A DNA stretch of 64,000 nucleotides from Ctenosaura bakeri (GCA_948474755.1 CAOLHI010000388.1:1035638-1099637), one strand, 5' to 3'. Counted from the first letter of the stretch, positions 33,957-46,785 are shown. The notes: a model not told the origin generated them from the letters alone. Numbers and translations: made by a program.

Positions 33957-34376
33957 GGCCCTTTTCGCACACAGTTTCTGTTGCGAGAGGGCCCCTTGAG
34001 CTCCGCGTGAATGAAAGCGTTGGTCCGTACGACGCACTCCCATTCACGCGACGCTCACGAGCCTAAAGTGGGATATGCGCGCATTTTATTATTTTCGGCT
34101 GGGAGCCGAAAATACTGCGCGGTTGCGCCATGCTCCCGGGACCCTCGCGCACTTACCCACCGTGCGGTGCATCAGATGAGCGGGCCGGTCGCGCTTCCTC
34201 CCCTAGCGCAGCCTACAGCTCCCAGACTGTGCTGCGGAAGGAAGGGGCGGGGCGTTCGCATGACTGGCAAACACCTGCGGGAAGCAGAAGGGCTGCCGTG
34301 AGTGGCTTGTGCAAACAGCGGCTCGTGCGAGCGCCGCCCCCTGCCACCGCGACGAAGGTAAGGTGCGAAAAGGGCC
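33957..34376. mobile_element. Harbinger-type MITE, family N1, CpG-rich
   Basis: 420 bp with GGCCCTTTTCGCAC termini on both sides (the right one read inward) and a perfect TAA 3-bp duplication (33954-33956 and 34377-34379), the classic Harbinger TWA target. The first 14 bases match the autonomous element at 55386 at all but one position. The interior is dense in CpG and homologous to 6887-7318. Non-coding; the overlapping open frames reflect its high G+C. Confidence 0.85.
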
Positions 34377-34957
34377 TAAGACTGGTGACATATGAACCAA
34401 ATTTAACCTGCAGCCCGTCAATCTGTTTCAAAGGTCAGGTCCTCTGGTCCACTCTCTCAACCCAAGAGCACTCTCTCTGGATTCCACCACCACCATGAAG
34501 ATTTGGAGGTGAAAAATAATATGCAAATGAATTACAGACATTCCTTTCCTACCAGTGTACCAATATGAAGCTATTTGTGTGTATAAAACTCTGCTTCTTT
34601 TCCATTTTATTTCCATATCTTTCATCATCATCTTTCACTTTCAAAACTAACACACTATATATAAAATGCAAGACTTAACATGTGTAAATGTTCAAGTAAC
34701 ATGAACTCTTTGCAACAAAGGCAGGATCCAATTTTGCTTATGTTTTGTTAGTATTTGTTTTAGTTTGGTATGGATGACTGTTAATGCTTGTTTGGATATA
34801 TTTTTTGCTGTTGTTTTATTGTTTTGTATGTTTGGTTGTGCTTTTTTATTTAATAATTGTTTTTATTTATTTTTTTAAGTAACACACTATATTCTGCAGG
34901 CATATTTCTCTCAAATTCCCCCCACCCTGTTACACAACACACATATATATTCTCCAG

Positions 34958-35000
<43 letters not shown>

Positions 35001-35810
35001 TGATATATATGATCCTTGCCACCTAGCTACAGATTCTGTTTTGACCAGGGCTGCCAGTTCAAGAGCATCTCAAGGCCTAAGATCTCAGACCCCAAGTTCT
35101 GAGATGTAATGATTGTCCATAGTGAGGTTTCACAGGGGGAAGAAGGAGGGGAGAAATGGGCCAAGAGGGACCCCTGAAGACTTCAGCAGTCTTTCCAAAT
35201 GCAGTGTAGCACAAGACCAGCAAGACACACTAATATGTATGTATACATATATTTCAAGACACTGCTCTCACCCTAAGATTCCTTCTCCTTGTCCTAAGGA
35301 CTGGAGCAAAGGGACCAGGCCTTGAGCTCTGGAAACACTAGTTGTCACAAGGCAATACTGCATTCTGAGGTTGCCACTTTTTCAGAACAAAGAAAATCCA
35401 ATACCAATGGGGATCAGAATTGGTCAGGAAGGAGGGCCTCAGTCCCCCACAAGACTGGGCAAAGGGGGACTGAGGCTCCTCTGAAATAACCTTGTACAAT
35501 TGGGCCACCAATAAACTCGTATGTAGCTTACCCTTCTCTAGAAGTATCAATCAAAAGTGTACTAAATGATCAAGCACTAAGAAATACCAAAACAACTGAT
35601 GTCCTTGAGCCCTTCCAGGAATAATCAAGACTTCCTGCGATCTATCCCGCATGTGCTTATGTGAGAGTAAGCTACACTGAACATTCAAAGAGCACTTGCA
35701 TTTTGCTTGCAAGACTCTTCCTATTTAAGGATGATTGAATGATAATAGATGATGGGTAAGCTAATTTGCCCTCTTTCCTTAAGTGCCTGCAAACACCTTT
35801 GTACCAAGTT
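34377..35810. other. Unique sequence with a (GATA)/(GACA) microsatellite
   Basis: No gene or dispersed repeat was recognised. The only clear feature is the tetranucleotide array at 34959-35001. Confidence 0.4.
34959..35001 (+). repeat. (GATA)n(GACA)n microsatellite
   Basis: About three GATA units followed by about seven GACA units. GATA/GACA arrays are common in squamate genomes and variable in length. Confidence 0.9.
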
Positions 35811-36372
35811 CAGAAACTCCAGCTGGTCCAAAATATGGCAGCCAGATTAGTTATAGGTACAGCGAGGAGTGAACATATCACACCAATATTAAAATCACTC
35901 CAGTGACTGTCAATTAGTTTCCAGGCACAGTACCAAGTGTTGGTTATTACCTTTAAAAGCCCTATATGGTTCAGGTCCAAGTTACCTACATGATCGCCTC
36001 CTCCCATACAATCTGGCCCATATACTCAGGTCCTCTGGAGTCCGTTTCCTTAAACCAGCCAGGACTAGACTGGCAATGGCCACCCAGAGGACCTTCTCAT
36101 CAGCTGCCCCTAGACTGTGAAATGGCCTGCCAGAAGAGATTCAACAGCAAAGCACACTGTCTGAATTTCAAAAAGTTCTAAAGAACTTTTCTGGTAGGCC
36201 TACCCAGTCAATCTTGATCTATGAATTTAAGAATTTTAAATTAGTATATTTTAAATGATTTTATGTATTTTAGCTGTATTTTATTTTATGATGTACCCTG
36301 CCTTGAGCCACGGGGAAAGACAAGTAAGAAATAAAAAGTGATGATATGATGATGATGATGATGATAATAATG
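35811..36372 (+). mobile_element. L2-like LINE 3' end
   Basis: The plus-strand translation gives the C-terminal L2-type motif AARLVIGTARSEHITPILKS followed, after one frame change, by FKALYGSGPSYLHDRL. The 3' UTR, 'ccctgccttgagccacgggga' and a (GATGAT)n terminus follow. It contains a stop and a frameshift. 5'-truncated. Confidence 0.85.
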
Positions 36373-36390
36373 CAAAATTGATAACAACCT

Positions 36391-37296
36391 TGTTACTGCA
36401 GTTTAGGCCTCCTTGGAGATAGATGTAGATATCATTTTGATATCAATAATTTGGCTCTCTTCCACCACCCCTCTCCACGTGTTTGTGAGGCCCCCGGACA
36501 AGCACAGAACTAGGATTGGCCACTAATTGCTGGACATTCCATTCTCCACCCAGGCAGGCCAGAAATAGCCAGAGCCTCGCTTTAGGAGACCTCTCTGCAA
36601 ACACCCTCATTAAGCATGCACGCTGTTTACAAAGGACTCCCTGCCCCGAGCAGGCAACCTGGCAAGCTGAATACTCAACTGCCAAGCACTGAGTATTTGC
36701 ATACTGTCTACCTCTTTGTCAATTTGGACTTAACTTAATCATGCTAAATTTTGACCTTTCCAAAGCTTTGTCCCGCGCCCAAAACGCATTGTTTCCCCCA
36801 AGTAAGGTATACCCTGCAGTTACATTTCTCCCTATGAACAACCCTGATTCCGAGACCATCCTCGGATCATTCCCGAGTTCCAGATTGCCTTGCTGCCACT
36901 TTGCTTGGTGAGCTTCCCCTCAGCTCCACGTGCTGAGATACATCGAACCCCAGCATCTCTAGCTTCTTTCCGGGCTTCAGGAACAGGTTTCGTATCACTC
37001 AAATCAACTATCCCTCTAAAAATCCCGCTATCATACTCACACCTTCATTTTCCTTAGTTTTATGTGTGCGTGTGTTGCTTACATTGTGTGCCTGTAGTTA
37101 ATAAAGATAATTCATTATTTCCAACACGGTTTGCTTCTTGACTTGGCCTGACCCTGTAAACATTGGGTTACAAGATCCTGCTGCGTTACCCTGCCTCTCG
37201 TAGTGCCAACCAGTGCTCTTGACTAATTTCTCCATCTTGTGTAATTGTGAGGTTATTTAGGTGTCCCTCCTGGGACCCCCAGTAAACAGGGTAACA
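36391..37296 (+). mobile_element. Solo LTR, family LTR1
   Basis: 906 bp, TGTTACTGCA to GGGTAACA, with ACCT on both sides (36387-36390 and 37297-37300), a perfect 4-bp duplication. It contains the LTR1 blocks 'ctccacgtgtttgtgaggcccc', 'cccctcagctccacgtgctga' and AATAAAG near 37101. Directly inserted 18 bases downstream of the L2-like tail. Confidence 0.85.
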
Positions 37297-37300
37297 ACCT

Positions 37301-38261
37301 ACTTGCCTATGTTTCCACACCTTGAAAACATTTTTAGGGCCAATCCCAGTATATTCTGTGGTGGATTTCACCAGCATCCCTATTTAAACCCACTAAGCAC
37401 AGAGTCTAAAATTACCTAACTATATCACTGTGCTGGACTGGATGGACTTTGGTCTGAACAAGTACAGCAATTCTGATGTTATATTACAGTTCTGCACTGT
37501 GTGCAAATGTAGAAACAGAGCGATAGCCATCAAGCAGCTGTGTTTGGAAGTTAGCAACAGCAGTCCCCTGTTGAGGGCTTTTTCTTCTGTATAATGGCTC
37601 AAGCACATGCCGTTAGAACTGAGCGCTTGGCCCAAGTGAGGACAGCTTTCCCATCAATTTCATCGAGCCATTAATATTTAAATGGAAGCATGCTCTGAAT
37701 TGCATAGGAGAGGGGATGTTAACTCCAATACTGGAGCTGCATCTGATAGCCCATAAGCACCAGCATCAACCATCCCATCGCACTTCAGCTCTAATCTTGA
37801 TCCAAACTAATAACACCATCCATAACACTGTAAAGATTTATTAGTTCTGACAGATCTATACATTAAACAAATCACAATTGTGGCCCTGAATGCTAAGTCA
37901 ATGGAGCTCCTCTTTGAAAGGGAAGGGATAAAAGAAAAGAAATGGGGTGGGTGTCTGAAACTCCATTTCAAGGCAACAAGAATGGAAGTTACTTTGCAGG
38001 ATGTGAAAACAAACAGGGGCTGCAATCCTACATCAGCCTGGAAGAGCATAAAGCTCTGCCAAGCATACCTCCACCTCTTCTCCCCCACTGTGCATATATG
38101 CATCCAAATTGTCATCTGCAGAAGTATATCCTTACCCATCCAGTTCCAGGAAGCAAGGTTGTCCAGGAAGCATCTGGTTCCATTTTAGCCTCCAGAAACA
38201 AAATAGAGGTTTCCAGGATCACCTGCCTGCTCCAGTCTTGTAGATTCAGGGACGTGTCTTC
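37301..38261. other. Mostly unique sequence
   Basis: A short LINE-tail-like piece occurs at about 37433-37482 ('ctggactggatggactttgg'). Otherwise no feature was recognised. Confidence 0.4.
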
Positions 38262-38463
38262 AACAATTTCCACCCTACACTATTATAGTGCTATTACTCC
38301 ACTTTCAATATCCTATGGAATCCTGGAGTTTGCAGTTTAGGGAGGAGCATTTAGAATTCTCAGCCACAAAACTCTTTGGCCTCAGTAAACTACAAGCCGC
38401 AGAATTCCACAGGATGTTGAAAGTGGAATAACAGCTCTATAACAGCGTAGTGCAGGAATTGCC
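38262..38463. mobile_element. Hairpin MITE, 19225 family
   Basis: About 200 bp. The arms 'ttactccactttcaatatcc' and 'ggatgttgaaagtggaataac' pair, with a 'ggagtttgcagtttagggag' interior. The terminal GGCC has decayed on the left. Confidence 0.7.
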
Positions 38464-39019
38464 TTAGTGTTCTTTTACTTTGTGGCTGGAATCCTGTTGG
38501 TTAGTCCCAACTAGAATAAACTCCTTGAACTAACTGCTGAAAGGTATGTCAACATGTAGGTTTGGTTTTGATTTAATGGCTGTACTCTACTTGGGACTAA
38601 CAATAGGTTTAAGCCAATGGATTGTCCCAGGTTTACCAAGTTGTTCTTCTAACAGGAAATCAGTTACATTTATCACTCCAAGACCCAAATAAGCACTTAG
38701 GTTCTGTTACAGTCATCATTTTTAAAAGTTGATTATTTTACATTTTTAAAAAAATTAGCATAGTTACTTTTAATTACTTTTTAAATTAAAAAAATGCATT
38801 CTACATGCTATTCTGTGGCCAGCCTCAAGTTCTTTCTATCCTGAACACACATTTTACAAATGTTGGTAAATTCTTCAGAAACAAACTGAAACAATTTCGA
38901 GTGATCAAATTCTATAGACAGAGCTATTCGAAGCACGGAGAGGACCATGTTGCAGCTGCCTGCAACCACTTTATCCAACACACCCTCCTTCAGAACAGAA
39001 AACAGGGTAATCTCCAGCT
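38464..39019. other. No recognisable feature
   Basis: AT-rich unique sequence up to the next solo LTR. Confidence 0.4.
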
Positions 39020-39023
39020 CCAG

Positions 39024-39916
39024 TGTTACTGTAGTTTCTAATCCGGGCCTGTGGTATATTAGATATCATTTGATATCAAGAAATTGGTCATCCCAAACCG
39101 TTCCTCTCCACGTGCTTGCGAGGCCCCCGGACAAGCACACACACGGGCACAACCGAAAATAGCTGAACAAAACAAATCCAGGCAGGCCAGTAATTGCCAA
39201 ACTGCAGCTTCAGGAGACCTCCAGGCAAGTACACTTTAAGATCATATTATGTATGCATGCAGCATACAAAAGATTCCCTGCCCCGAGCAGGCAGCTTGAT
39301 GAGACGAATATCCAACTGTCAAGCACTCCTCGTTTGCATACTATCTGCGCTATTGACAACACTGTCATAATTCAATCGTGCAAAGTACTGACCTTTTGGA
39401 GGCTTTGTCTCCAGCCCGAAACCCATTGTTTTCCCCAGGAACGGACTAGCCTACAGGCACATTTTCCCCTATAAGACCCCCTGATTTTGAACATTTCTTC
39501 GGATCACTCCTGGCTTCCATCCCGCCTTGCTGCCGCTTCGTTAGCCAAGCCTTCCCCTCAGCTTCCACGTGCTGAGAAACTCTACTCCGACTGACTTTTC
39601 TTCTGACTACCCAGGCTTCAGGATCAGGTGTAGTATTTCCCCTGAAAAATCCCTCTCAGAACCCTCTATCAAACTCCTACCTTTCTTTCATTAGGCCTGT
39701 GTGAGTGATTGCATCCATACATTTTGACTGTATTTCAAAATAAAGAAAAACAATTATTATTTACTTCTGTTTGCTCATTGACTCGGCCTGACCCTGTAAA
39801 CATTGGGTTCCCCTGCCTCTTGCATTGCTATAGCTTGTGCTCTTGCTAATTCCCATTCCCCATTATTTGGAGCACATTGAGGTGTCCCTCACAGGACCCC
39901 AGAAATCAGGGTAACA
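39024..39916 (+). mobile_element. Solo LTR, family LTR1
   Basis: 893 bp, TGTTACTGTA to GGGTAACA, with CCAG on both sides (39020-39023 and 39917-39920), a perfect 4-bp duplication. AATAAA lies at 39739-39744. Aligns closely with 36391 and 16852. Confidence 0.85.
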
Positions 39917-39920
39917 CCAG

Positions 39921-40321
39921 CCTCAATAAATTGTAGTAGTTTGTAGTACATTGTAGTACATGGTGGTCAGATGTCTGTTTCTGTGTGTTACCATCAGACT
40001 CACCATCTGAGCCACTCCACTTTGACCTTCTGCTTCAAGATTGGTACCTATCATCCTCTCCACCCAATTTCTCTCTATCCAACCTTTCTTGCCTCATTTC
40101 TAATAGCCTTGTGTGGTTCTTGAGCATGTCTGGCCCCTTGTGTGTTTACTAATTTCCAGTGAAATATCCTGTTTAACTTTTACCACCTAGTATACATAGG
40201 TGAAAAAATCCTACCATTACCCTCTTCTCACAAGCCTCCTTGAGTTCTAATTCCCCCAGTTTTAAAGAGATGCTGGCATTGCAAGTGGACCTCAAGGCCC
40301 CCCACCATTTTAGGGTAACAC
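39921..40321 (+). mobile_element. LTR2 3' fragment
   Basis: Matches the 3' half of LTR2 ('gattggtacctatcatc', 'agccttgtgtggttcttgag', 'tatacataggtgaa', end 'ttttagggtaaca' at 40321). It lies immediately beyond the LTR1 copy; its 5' half is not visible upstream. Confidence 0.65.
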
Positions 40322-41684
40322 CCTATCAAATCACCTTCTTTTCCCCCTTTCTTTGTCTTCTATTTCACTCAATAATATGGTGATCAGAAATCATGCAAGG
40401 TCACTTCCAGTCACCATTTTGGAGGAGAAAAGGAAACCAAAGATGTTTGGGCATTCTTTGGAAGGGGGATACAGCCCATGGGGAGATAGAGAAGGAAGTT
40501 GGCCCCACCCCATTCTGTTACCCACTCCTGACCAAGTTAGATCCTTTCTCCTACCCCTGATTCTATGAGAACTTGTTGCTTTATGTAGAGACGCTGACAG
40601 ACTCACAGGGCTCCATCCTGGTGTCGAATGATAGAAGACAAATAAGTAAGCAGCCCTTGGTAGTTCCGTCCTGGGCCTAAGGCATCTTTTTTAATTGAAA
40701 AGTTGACAAACTTGGAAACCATTGTTAATGACCCTTGTTGCCATCAGCTTAAAATGCTTCTCACTGTGTTCTCCCATTCCCATCCTTAAATACTGACTTT
40801 TAAAATAGCAACTGAACCGTGTTATCCCCTCTCTTGAAAAAGCTGTTATTGGTCTTAACAGCAAATTGAGATAGGAGGAAGGAAAGTCTCATCAACATTG
40901 GTTTTAAACCCAGTCTTCACATTAAGGGCTGCTTCCATCCCCCATGATTCATTGTTTCGGATGAAGAGCGTTTATGAGGGATTCAACATTTAATTGGTTT
41001 CCCCTTTGTTTTAATTTCCTTTGCCTCACATTCAAGTGATAAAACACATCAGAAGAAGGGTTCCTGAGGCACACCAACTCAGGTTTTATTAACTTCTTCC
41101 CCCTTCTCCTTTTCTTTAAAAAAGGGATTCACAGTTTCCACAAAATCTAGATCATAACAGAATCCTCTTCTCACCATTGAGATATAGTGTCTTGCTAGCA
41201 CTCAAAATGCCATGAAAGGAAGACTTCCTGCTTGAAAGTGACAAAGGACTCTCATATCCGTCATTATTTTTCCACCTCACCTAGCTAACTCGAAAATCAT
41301 AGCCTGCAGCATAAAGGGGAAAGACAGCTGCAAAGTGCCATTAGCAATAAGATGACTTTCTCCACCCGACCTGGCAAAAAAAAAAAAAATTGAAGCACAG
41401 AAAGATCATCACATTTCAAGATTCGGCTTGGGCAGGCCTTCCAGTAATTTTCAGATTGTAAATCAGGACAGATCTGGCCATCCACTAGAATAGGTATGGG
41501 CAAAGTGGGCCCCATTGAAAAGTTATTGGACTACAATTCACAGTAATCCTGGCCAGTGACGTGCAATGTTGGAATTTGCCATCTCACAACATCTGGAGGG
41601 TTATATGACTCCCAGCCCTGTTAGTGCTACCCTCATGCAAGCAGTGGCTTTTATGTATATTTGTATTACATGTATAACCTTGGT
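40322..41684. other. No recognisable feature
   Basis: No convincing gene or repeat. A poly(A) run occurs near 41377. Confidence 0.4.
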
Positions 41685-42245
41685 TACCATTCAAAGACAC
41701 AGCTGTGTTAGTTTGGATCAGTACACAAAGGGATCTTGTAGCACCTTTGAGGCTAAGGCCCTTACTACCTCAATCCCGTGATGTCCCAGCATCATCCTGG
41801 CAGTGCGTTTGCCAGTATGGAAACATGTCCCGAATGCTCTCCTCCACATCCAGCCAGCTGCTGGTGGACAGTAGCACTTGGGACATGCTCTTTCCTTCTG
41901 AAGTACAGCTGGCCTCTTCCTGTGCTGCACTAAGGAAGAAAGCACCTTGATAGCTCTTCCATCCTTCCTGCACAACCCCAGCTGATGCAATCGTCACACT
42001 AAAGGGGCATATCACCTGATTTTTTCTGGTAATAGTATAGTGCATGATCACAATGGCTGGGGATGTGACAGGAGTGGAACCACGATGAAATTGTGTGGTA
42101 GCACATTTTGTGGACTGGCTTCAATGTATCCCCATGCCAGGATGATGGTACAGTATGGAAATGGCCTTTGTGAGAGAAAGAAGATGTTTTCACAGACTTA
42201 AGTCTGCTTCATCAGATGCATGGATTGAAGTGCCTAGGAACAGAC
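41685..42245 (+). mobile_element. Unassigned interspersed repeat, split by an N2 MITE
   Basis: 41685-41756 ('cagctgtgttagtttggatca', 'ggatcttgtagcacctttga') and 42167-42245 ('agtctgcttcatcagatgca') read as one repeat family common in reptile genomes. The two parts are separated by the MITE at 41757-42166. I cannot name the family with certainty. Confidence 0.45.
41757..42166 (-). mobile_element. Harbinger-type MITE, family N2
   Basis: About 410 bp with GGCC termini. Its reverse complement aligns with 13688-14097 ('ggccatttccatactgtacc', 'atcatcctggcatgg', 'gttccactcctg', 'catccccagccattgtgatca'). The flanks (TAA and TTT) no longer match. Confidence 0.7.
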
Positions 42246-43389
42246 CATTACAGCTATAAATGAGCTGGTGGTATGTGTGAACAGCAACAGAAAAGCAAAA
42301 CTTGTGGATGTGGTTATAAGGTGATAAGTTCAGTTTTAATGACGTTCACTGAGGGACAAAGGCAGAAGAAGATTTGTTGCCTGAAACCAAGGCAATCAGA
42401 TACCATATATTTTCACGGAAAGAGAATGTAGACACCAGCCATGTTCACCAGCCTTTAAGCTCCAAGTTCCAGGATTGTTCTTTTAAAGGAAATACACATC
42501 TACAAATATCAAAGGTTCTAATGCATAACACTCTGCAAGACCTCGATCATGCTCCCTCTTTGAGAGTTCATCTTCTGATGAAGTCAAACCAGATCTACCT
42601 TTGTAGGAAGTGTAACAGATCCCTGATAGCCAGCCAAGTCCTCCTTCAGTTCAGCAGGACAGGACAGGTTCAGAGAAGGAAAAGTTGTTGGAGGAGAAGC
42701 TCCCTAGTCCCAGAGAAAGCCAGAGACTTAGGTACCAGCTCAGACCATCCCTTGCAGATGGAGTGAAAAGCTTCAATCAAAATGTTAGGAGGAGCACAGC
42801 TGTGAAATACTCTCTCTAAATACTGCTGGAGGTCAGGGTGTTGTCTGAACATGCTGTCCATATAAGGATTCACCAGCCACCTGCTGAGTACAGCTTCAGT
42901 CTTCCTTTTGACAGCTTGGCTTGTGCAAGTGTGTCTAACAGATTATGACTTTTGGATCTTTTAATAACTCAGTTACTGCAGCTCCTGGAAATCTGTATCT
43001 GATTTATGGTTTTCTTGACCCTTGACTGTTTTGACACTGGATACCTCTTGCCTCCATGTCTTTGGATTTGGGAACCCTGAATCTTGTTTGAAGTTGAGAG
43101 CAGAACAACCTCCAACCAATCAGAAAGGAACCATTCATTCACATCACATGCCACAGGGAATTTTTTATCTCTATTTCATTGACCAGCTGCAATGGTCAAT
43201 TTCTTCCCAAACTACTATGAGAATTAAGCACAATTCTCTACCAGCTTTTTTCCTGAATTTTGTGATGCAGTACTTCAATTTTAAAAATGCATTAAAAATA
43301 CAATGGAGAGTAAAGATGCATACAACAATGACCAAGATATCACACCAAGGAGACAGAACATTAATGCTTTTGGAGTTACATAGCAAGAA
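42246..43389. other. No recognisable feature
   Basis: No coding signal above background. The frames near 42374-42766 and 43022-43426 lack any recognisable domain. Confidence 0.4.
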
Positions 43390-44277
43390 TGTAAAGTTAC
43401 CACCCCTTACATACTCTATTCCGTGAGATAGCAAAAATGGAAATATTCAATAAAAATCGGACATGTGGCTGGGAAACATGTGGTAAGAAAGACACTGGGT
43501 GTGTGCCTGGGCTAAATCAGCATAGCCTCAGCAAGGCCAGGTCATAAGTTCAAGAAGAGTCAAGTGGGAAAGCCTGAAGTGAATAGACTTCCAGTAATCC
43601 TGTCAACTACATGACATCTGAATACAATAGCCAATGAAACTGCCCAGATGAGGCAGACAAGCACCCCTGTTATGAGCATTTTCTACAGAGGCCTTCCCCA
43701 TTCACCTTACCCAACCAAGACATTGTCAGAACTCCCATCAGTGTTTTGCCACCCAAAATAAGACAATCAGCCCATTCCAGACTCCTTTTGTTTATTCTTC
43801 CAGAGAACAATCTAGACTTGCCCCTTCAGGGTAGGAAAAAGGGTATTTAAACCCTAGCTCTGACCTCAGCAATTTGCTAGCACTTTGGGCATCACACCAC
43901 AACTGAGATTCCCATTCCTCCATGCTGCCCTCAAACTGTTGTTTGAGCCACATCTCTTTGATTCTCTGCTCCAGGACTGGTAAATATCACCCCCTACACA
44001 CCAAATCTCTCTATATTCAACCTTTCTTGCTTCTCCCTTCACTAGCCTTTTATGGTTCATGAGACTGCTTCATTTCTTGAGTATCTGTAAATTTCCAGAA
44101 AAACATCCTGTTTAAACCTTCAACTGGAGTCCTACAATTAATATTGGTATACACAGGTGAAGAGATCCTGACGTTATGCCCCTCTCACAGGCCTCCTTTG
44201 AGCTGTAGTTCCTCCAGTTTCTAAGGAGACATTGGCACTGTTGGTGGAACTCAAAGTCCCCACCTTTTGAGGTAACA
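43390..44277 (+). mobile_element. Solo LTR, family LTR2
   Basis: About 888 bp, from a TGTAAAGTTACC start (slightly altered) to GAGGTAACA. Aligns with 24534 and 53068 ('cagtgttttgccaccc', 'agcccattccagactcc', 'ggtatttaaaccc'). No clean target duplication is visible. Confidence 0.75.
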
Positions 44278-44749
44278 GCAGCATCCCTTTTATGAATTAT
44301 GAGGTTGTGCAAGTAAAAGTGCATTGTGTATTGATATACCCATGCAATGTAAATCAAGAGGCTTCAATGAACAATGCATTAATGCACAATGTGAATCCAT
44401 GTGAAAAGGCACAACATGCAGGACTCTACTTCCATGTCAGAAACACAAATATTTCCATTGTGCAGTGGTGCAAAAGTTCTATCCACAAGCATAAGGCAAT
44501 TAATACCTGCATGTGCCAGTCAGTGTGTGTATTAGTAAAAATGACTTATAAAAATGTACTGTATTAGGGAAACTGCTGCAAATTTTGATATACTAGGACA
44601 TTTTTGTACAAAAATGCCTATGAGGAAAATACAGTCATTTCTTACTACAGCTCCCACAATTCCTCAGCCAACATGGCCACATCGAATGATTCCAGAAGTT
44701 ATAGTAATACAATAATATTCATCATCACCGTCACCATCATCATCCCTTA
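44278..44749. other. No recognisable feature
   Basis: AT-rich sequence, ending in a short ATC microsatellite (about 44717-44745). Confidence 0.4.
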
Positions 44750-45000
44750 TCATAGAATCTTAAAGCTGGAAGGGGCCACAAGGTCCAATGAATCCAACCC
44801 CCAGCCATGCAGGAATGAACTAAAGCATTCCTGAAAGATGTCCATCTAGCCTTTGTTTACACAGCCCCAAAGAAGGAAACTCCGCTACACTCTGAGGCAG
44901 TCTATTCCACTGTCAAACAGCTCCTACAGTAAAGAAGTTCTTCCTAATGTTTAGGTAAAATCTCTTTTCCTGCAATCTGGTTCCATTGGTTCATGTTTTA
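44750..45000 (-). mobile_element. CR1 LINE 3' fragment
   Basis: Reversed CR1 tail ('tcatagaatcttaaagctgg', 'ccaacccccagccatgcagg', 'gtctattccactgtcaaac', 'aagaagttcttcctaatgt'). Confidence 0.85.
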
Positions 45001-45264
45001 CTGTTATAAGAACAACAACAACCACAACTTTTTCAAGCTCTAGAGTAAGGTGATCTGCTGGATGTTACTGAACATAATTCCCCACGTTCCTTACCATTGA
45101 TTATGCTGAATAGATCAGGTGGTCTGCACAATTCTCACCCCTGCCCTACAGAAATGTGCACAAAACATGTCTGCATATTTCCATGAAGATTTTAAAAGAT
45201 ATCAAAAAACAAAGTGAAAATCAGACAAAATGAACTTAAGGTTGGCCAGAAACAGAAACCAAAT

Positions 45265-46302
45265 TGTTACTTCAGTCCAGGCCCACCCAGTGATAGCACT
45301 AGATATCTCTTTTGATATCAAAACCATTCGGCCTTCCTCTGCCACCCCACTCCACATGTTTGCGAGGCCTCTGGACGAGCACATAAACAGGCACGGCCAG
45401 TAATTGTTGGACATTCCATTCTCCACCTAGACAGACAAAACAAAGCCACTCTGTTGCTTCAGGGACCTCTCCTGCAAACACCTTTTTGCTTAAGCGCGAC
45501 ACTAACAAAGGCACCAGGCTCTGAGGTGAAAGTCTTACAAAGCCAAACTAACCACCTTGTATTTGCATACTGGCTACACTATTGTTGATTCTGCGCTAAG
45601 CCGATCATGTTAAACTTGACCTTTTCCAACGCTTTGTCCCGCTCCAAACTCACATTGTTCTCACCGAGTAAGGCATGGCCTGCAGGCACAATTCACCCTA
45701 TATAAACCCCACGATTCCGAGAGCACCTCAGATCTCTCCGGACTTCTATCCCGCCTTGCTGCCACTTGGTCTGGCAAGCTCCCCTCAGCGAGTCGTGCTG
45801 AGCTTTCTTCCCTACCATCTTCAACTTCTTCAGGACTACGAGAAAGGTGTCGTATCACCCATTTCCCCCGAAAATCCATATTCCTAATTCTTCTGTTAGC
45901 TGTGTGACTGTGGTGTCTTTACTGCTTGTTTGTCTAATAATAATAATAATAATAATATTTATATCCCGCCTCTCCCGACGGATCGAGGAGGTACTACAAC
46001 AGTACATCAATACATTAAAAGCAATTAAAACATAACCCATCCCCCCCACCCACCAACCCATCTAAAAACCCCTAAAACACATTAACTATTAAGAAAAATA
46101 AAAACATCATTTTTGCTATTTTAAAACCTGTCTGACTGTTTGACTGACCTGACCCCATAGAAGCTGGGTTGCAAGATCCCTGCTAAGTTACCCTGCCTCT
46201 CGCTAGCTTTAGTGAGTGCTCCAGCTAATTTCCCCAGCTTGTGTTATTGTGTTTTGGTTATTTGGGTGCCCCTCCCCAGGACCCCCAGAGAACAGGGTAA
46301 CA
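45265..46302 (+). mobile_element. Solo LTR, family LTR1, with nested LINE tail
   Basis: TGTTACTTCA to GGGTAACA, flanked by AAAT on both sides (45261-45264 and 46303-46306), a perfect 4-bp duplication. A clear TATATAAA box lies at 45699-45706. At 1,038 bp it is longer than its relatives because of an insertion at about 45937-46110. Confidence 0.85.
45937..46110 (-). mobile_element. LINE 3' tail nested in LTR1
   Basis: An (AAT)n array followed by 'atttatatcccgcctctccc', the reversed end of reptile L2/CR1-like elements. Neither this nor anything like it occurs at the equivalent place in the other LTR1 copies. Confidence 0.65.
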
Positions 46303-46429
46303 AAATGGCACACAGAAATGGGAGTAGCTGATGAAGTTCCTCCAAATTATTGAGAAGCAGAAGAATGTCTACAGATCTTTGTGGTTTTCACTGCTTTACT
46401 CAAGAAGGTTCACACGCGCACACATACAA

Positions 46430-46785
46430 CTCCAGTGTAAAACCCAATGAGCAGGTTAAAAATAATTGTCTTGAGTGGGTGTCATGTAGAAGATGGAACA
46501 GCTTGTTCTCTCCTGCTTTGAAGAAAGAATATGAAGGAATGGGTTCAAATACAGGAAAGAAGGTTCTGAAACTAGGAATATTAGGGAGAATTTTGTGATG
46601 GTAGGAGCTATTTTACAGTGGAATAACCTTTGCAGAAGGTGGTGGGCTTTCTCCTATTGAACATTTCTAAATACAGGTTATATCTCTCAGGGGTGCTTGA
46701 CCAGTGGATTCCTGTACCAGCAGGGCGTTGGACAAGATGGTCTCTGGAGTCTCTTCCAGCTTTATGGTTCTTTTATTCTATGGTG
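46430..46785 (+). mobile_element. CR1 LINE 3' end, diverged
   Basis: A CR1 3' region with 'gtggaataacctttgcagaa', 'gcttgaccagtggattcctg', 'gcgttggacaagatggtctc' and 'ctcttccagctttatggttc'. Confidence 0.75.
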
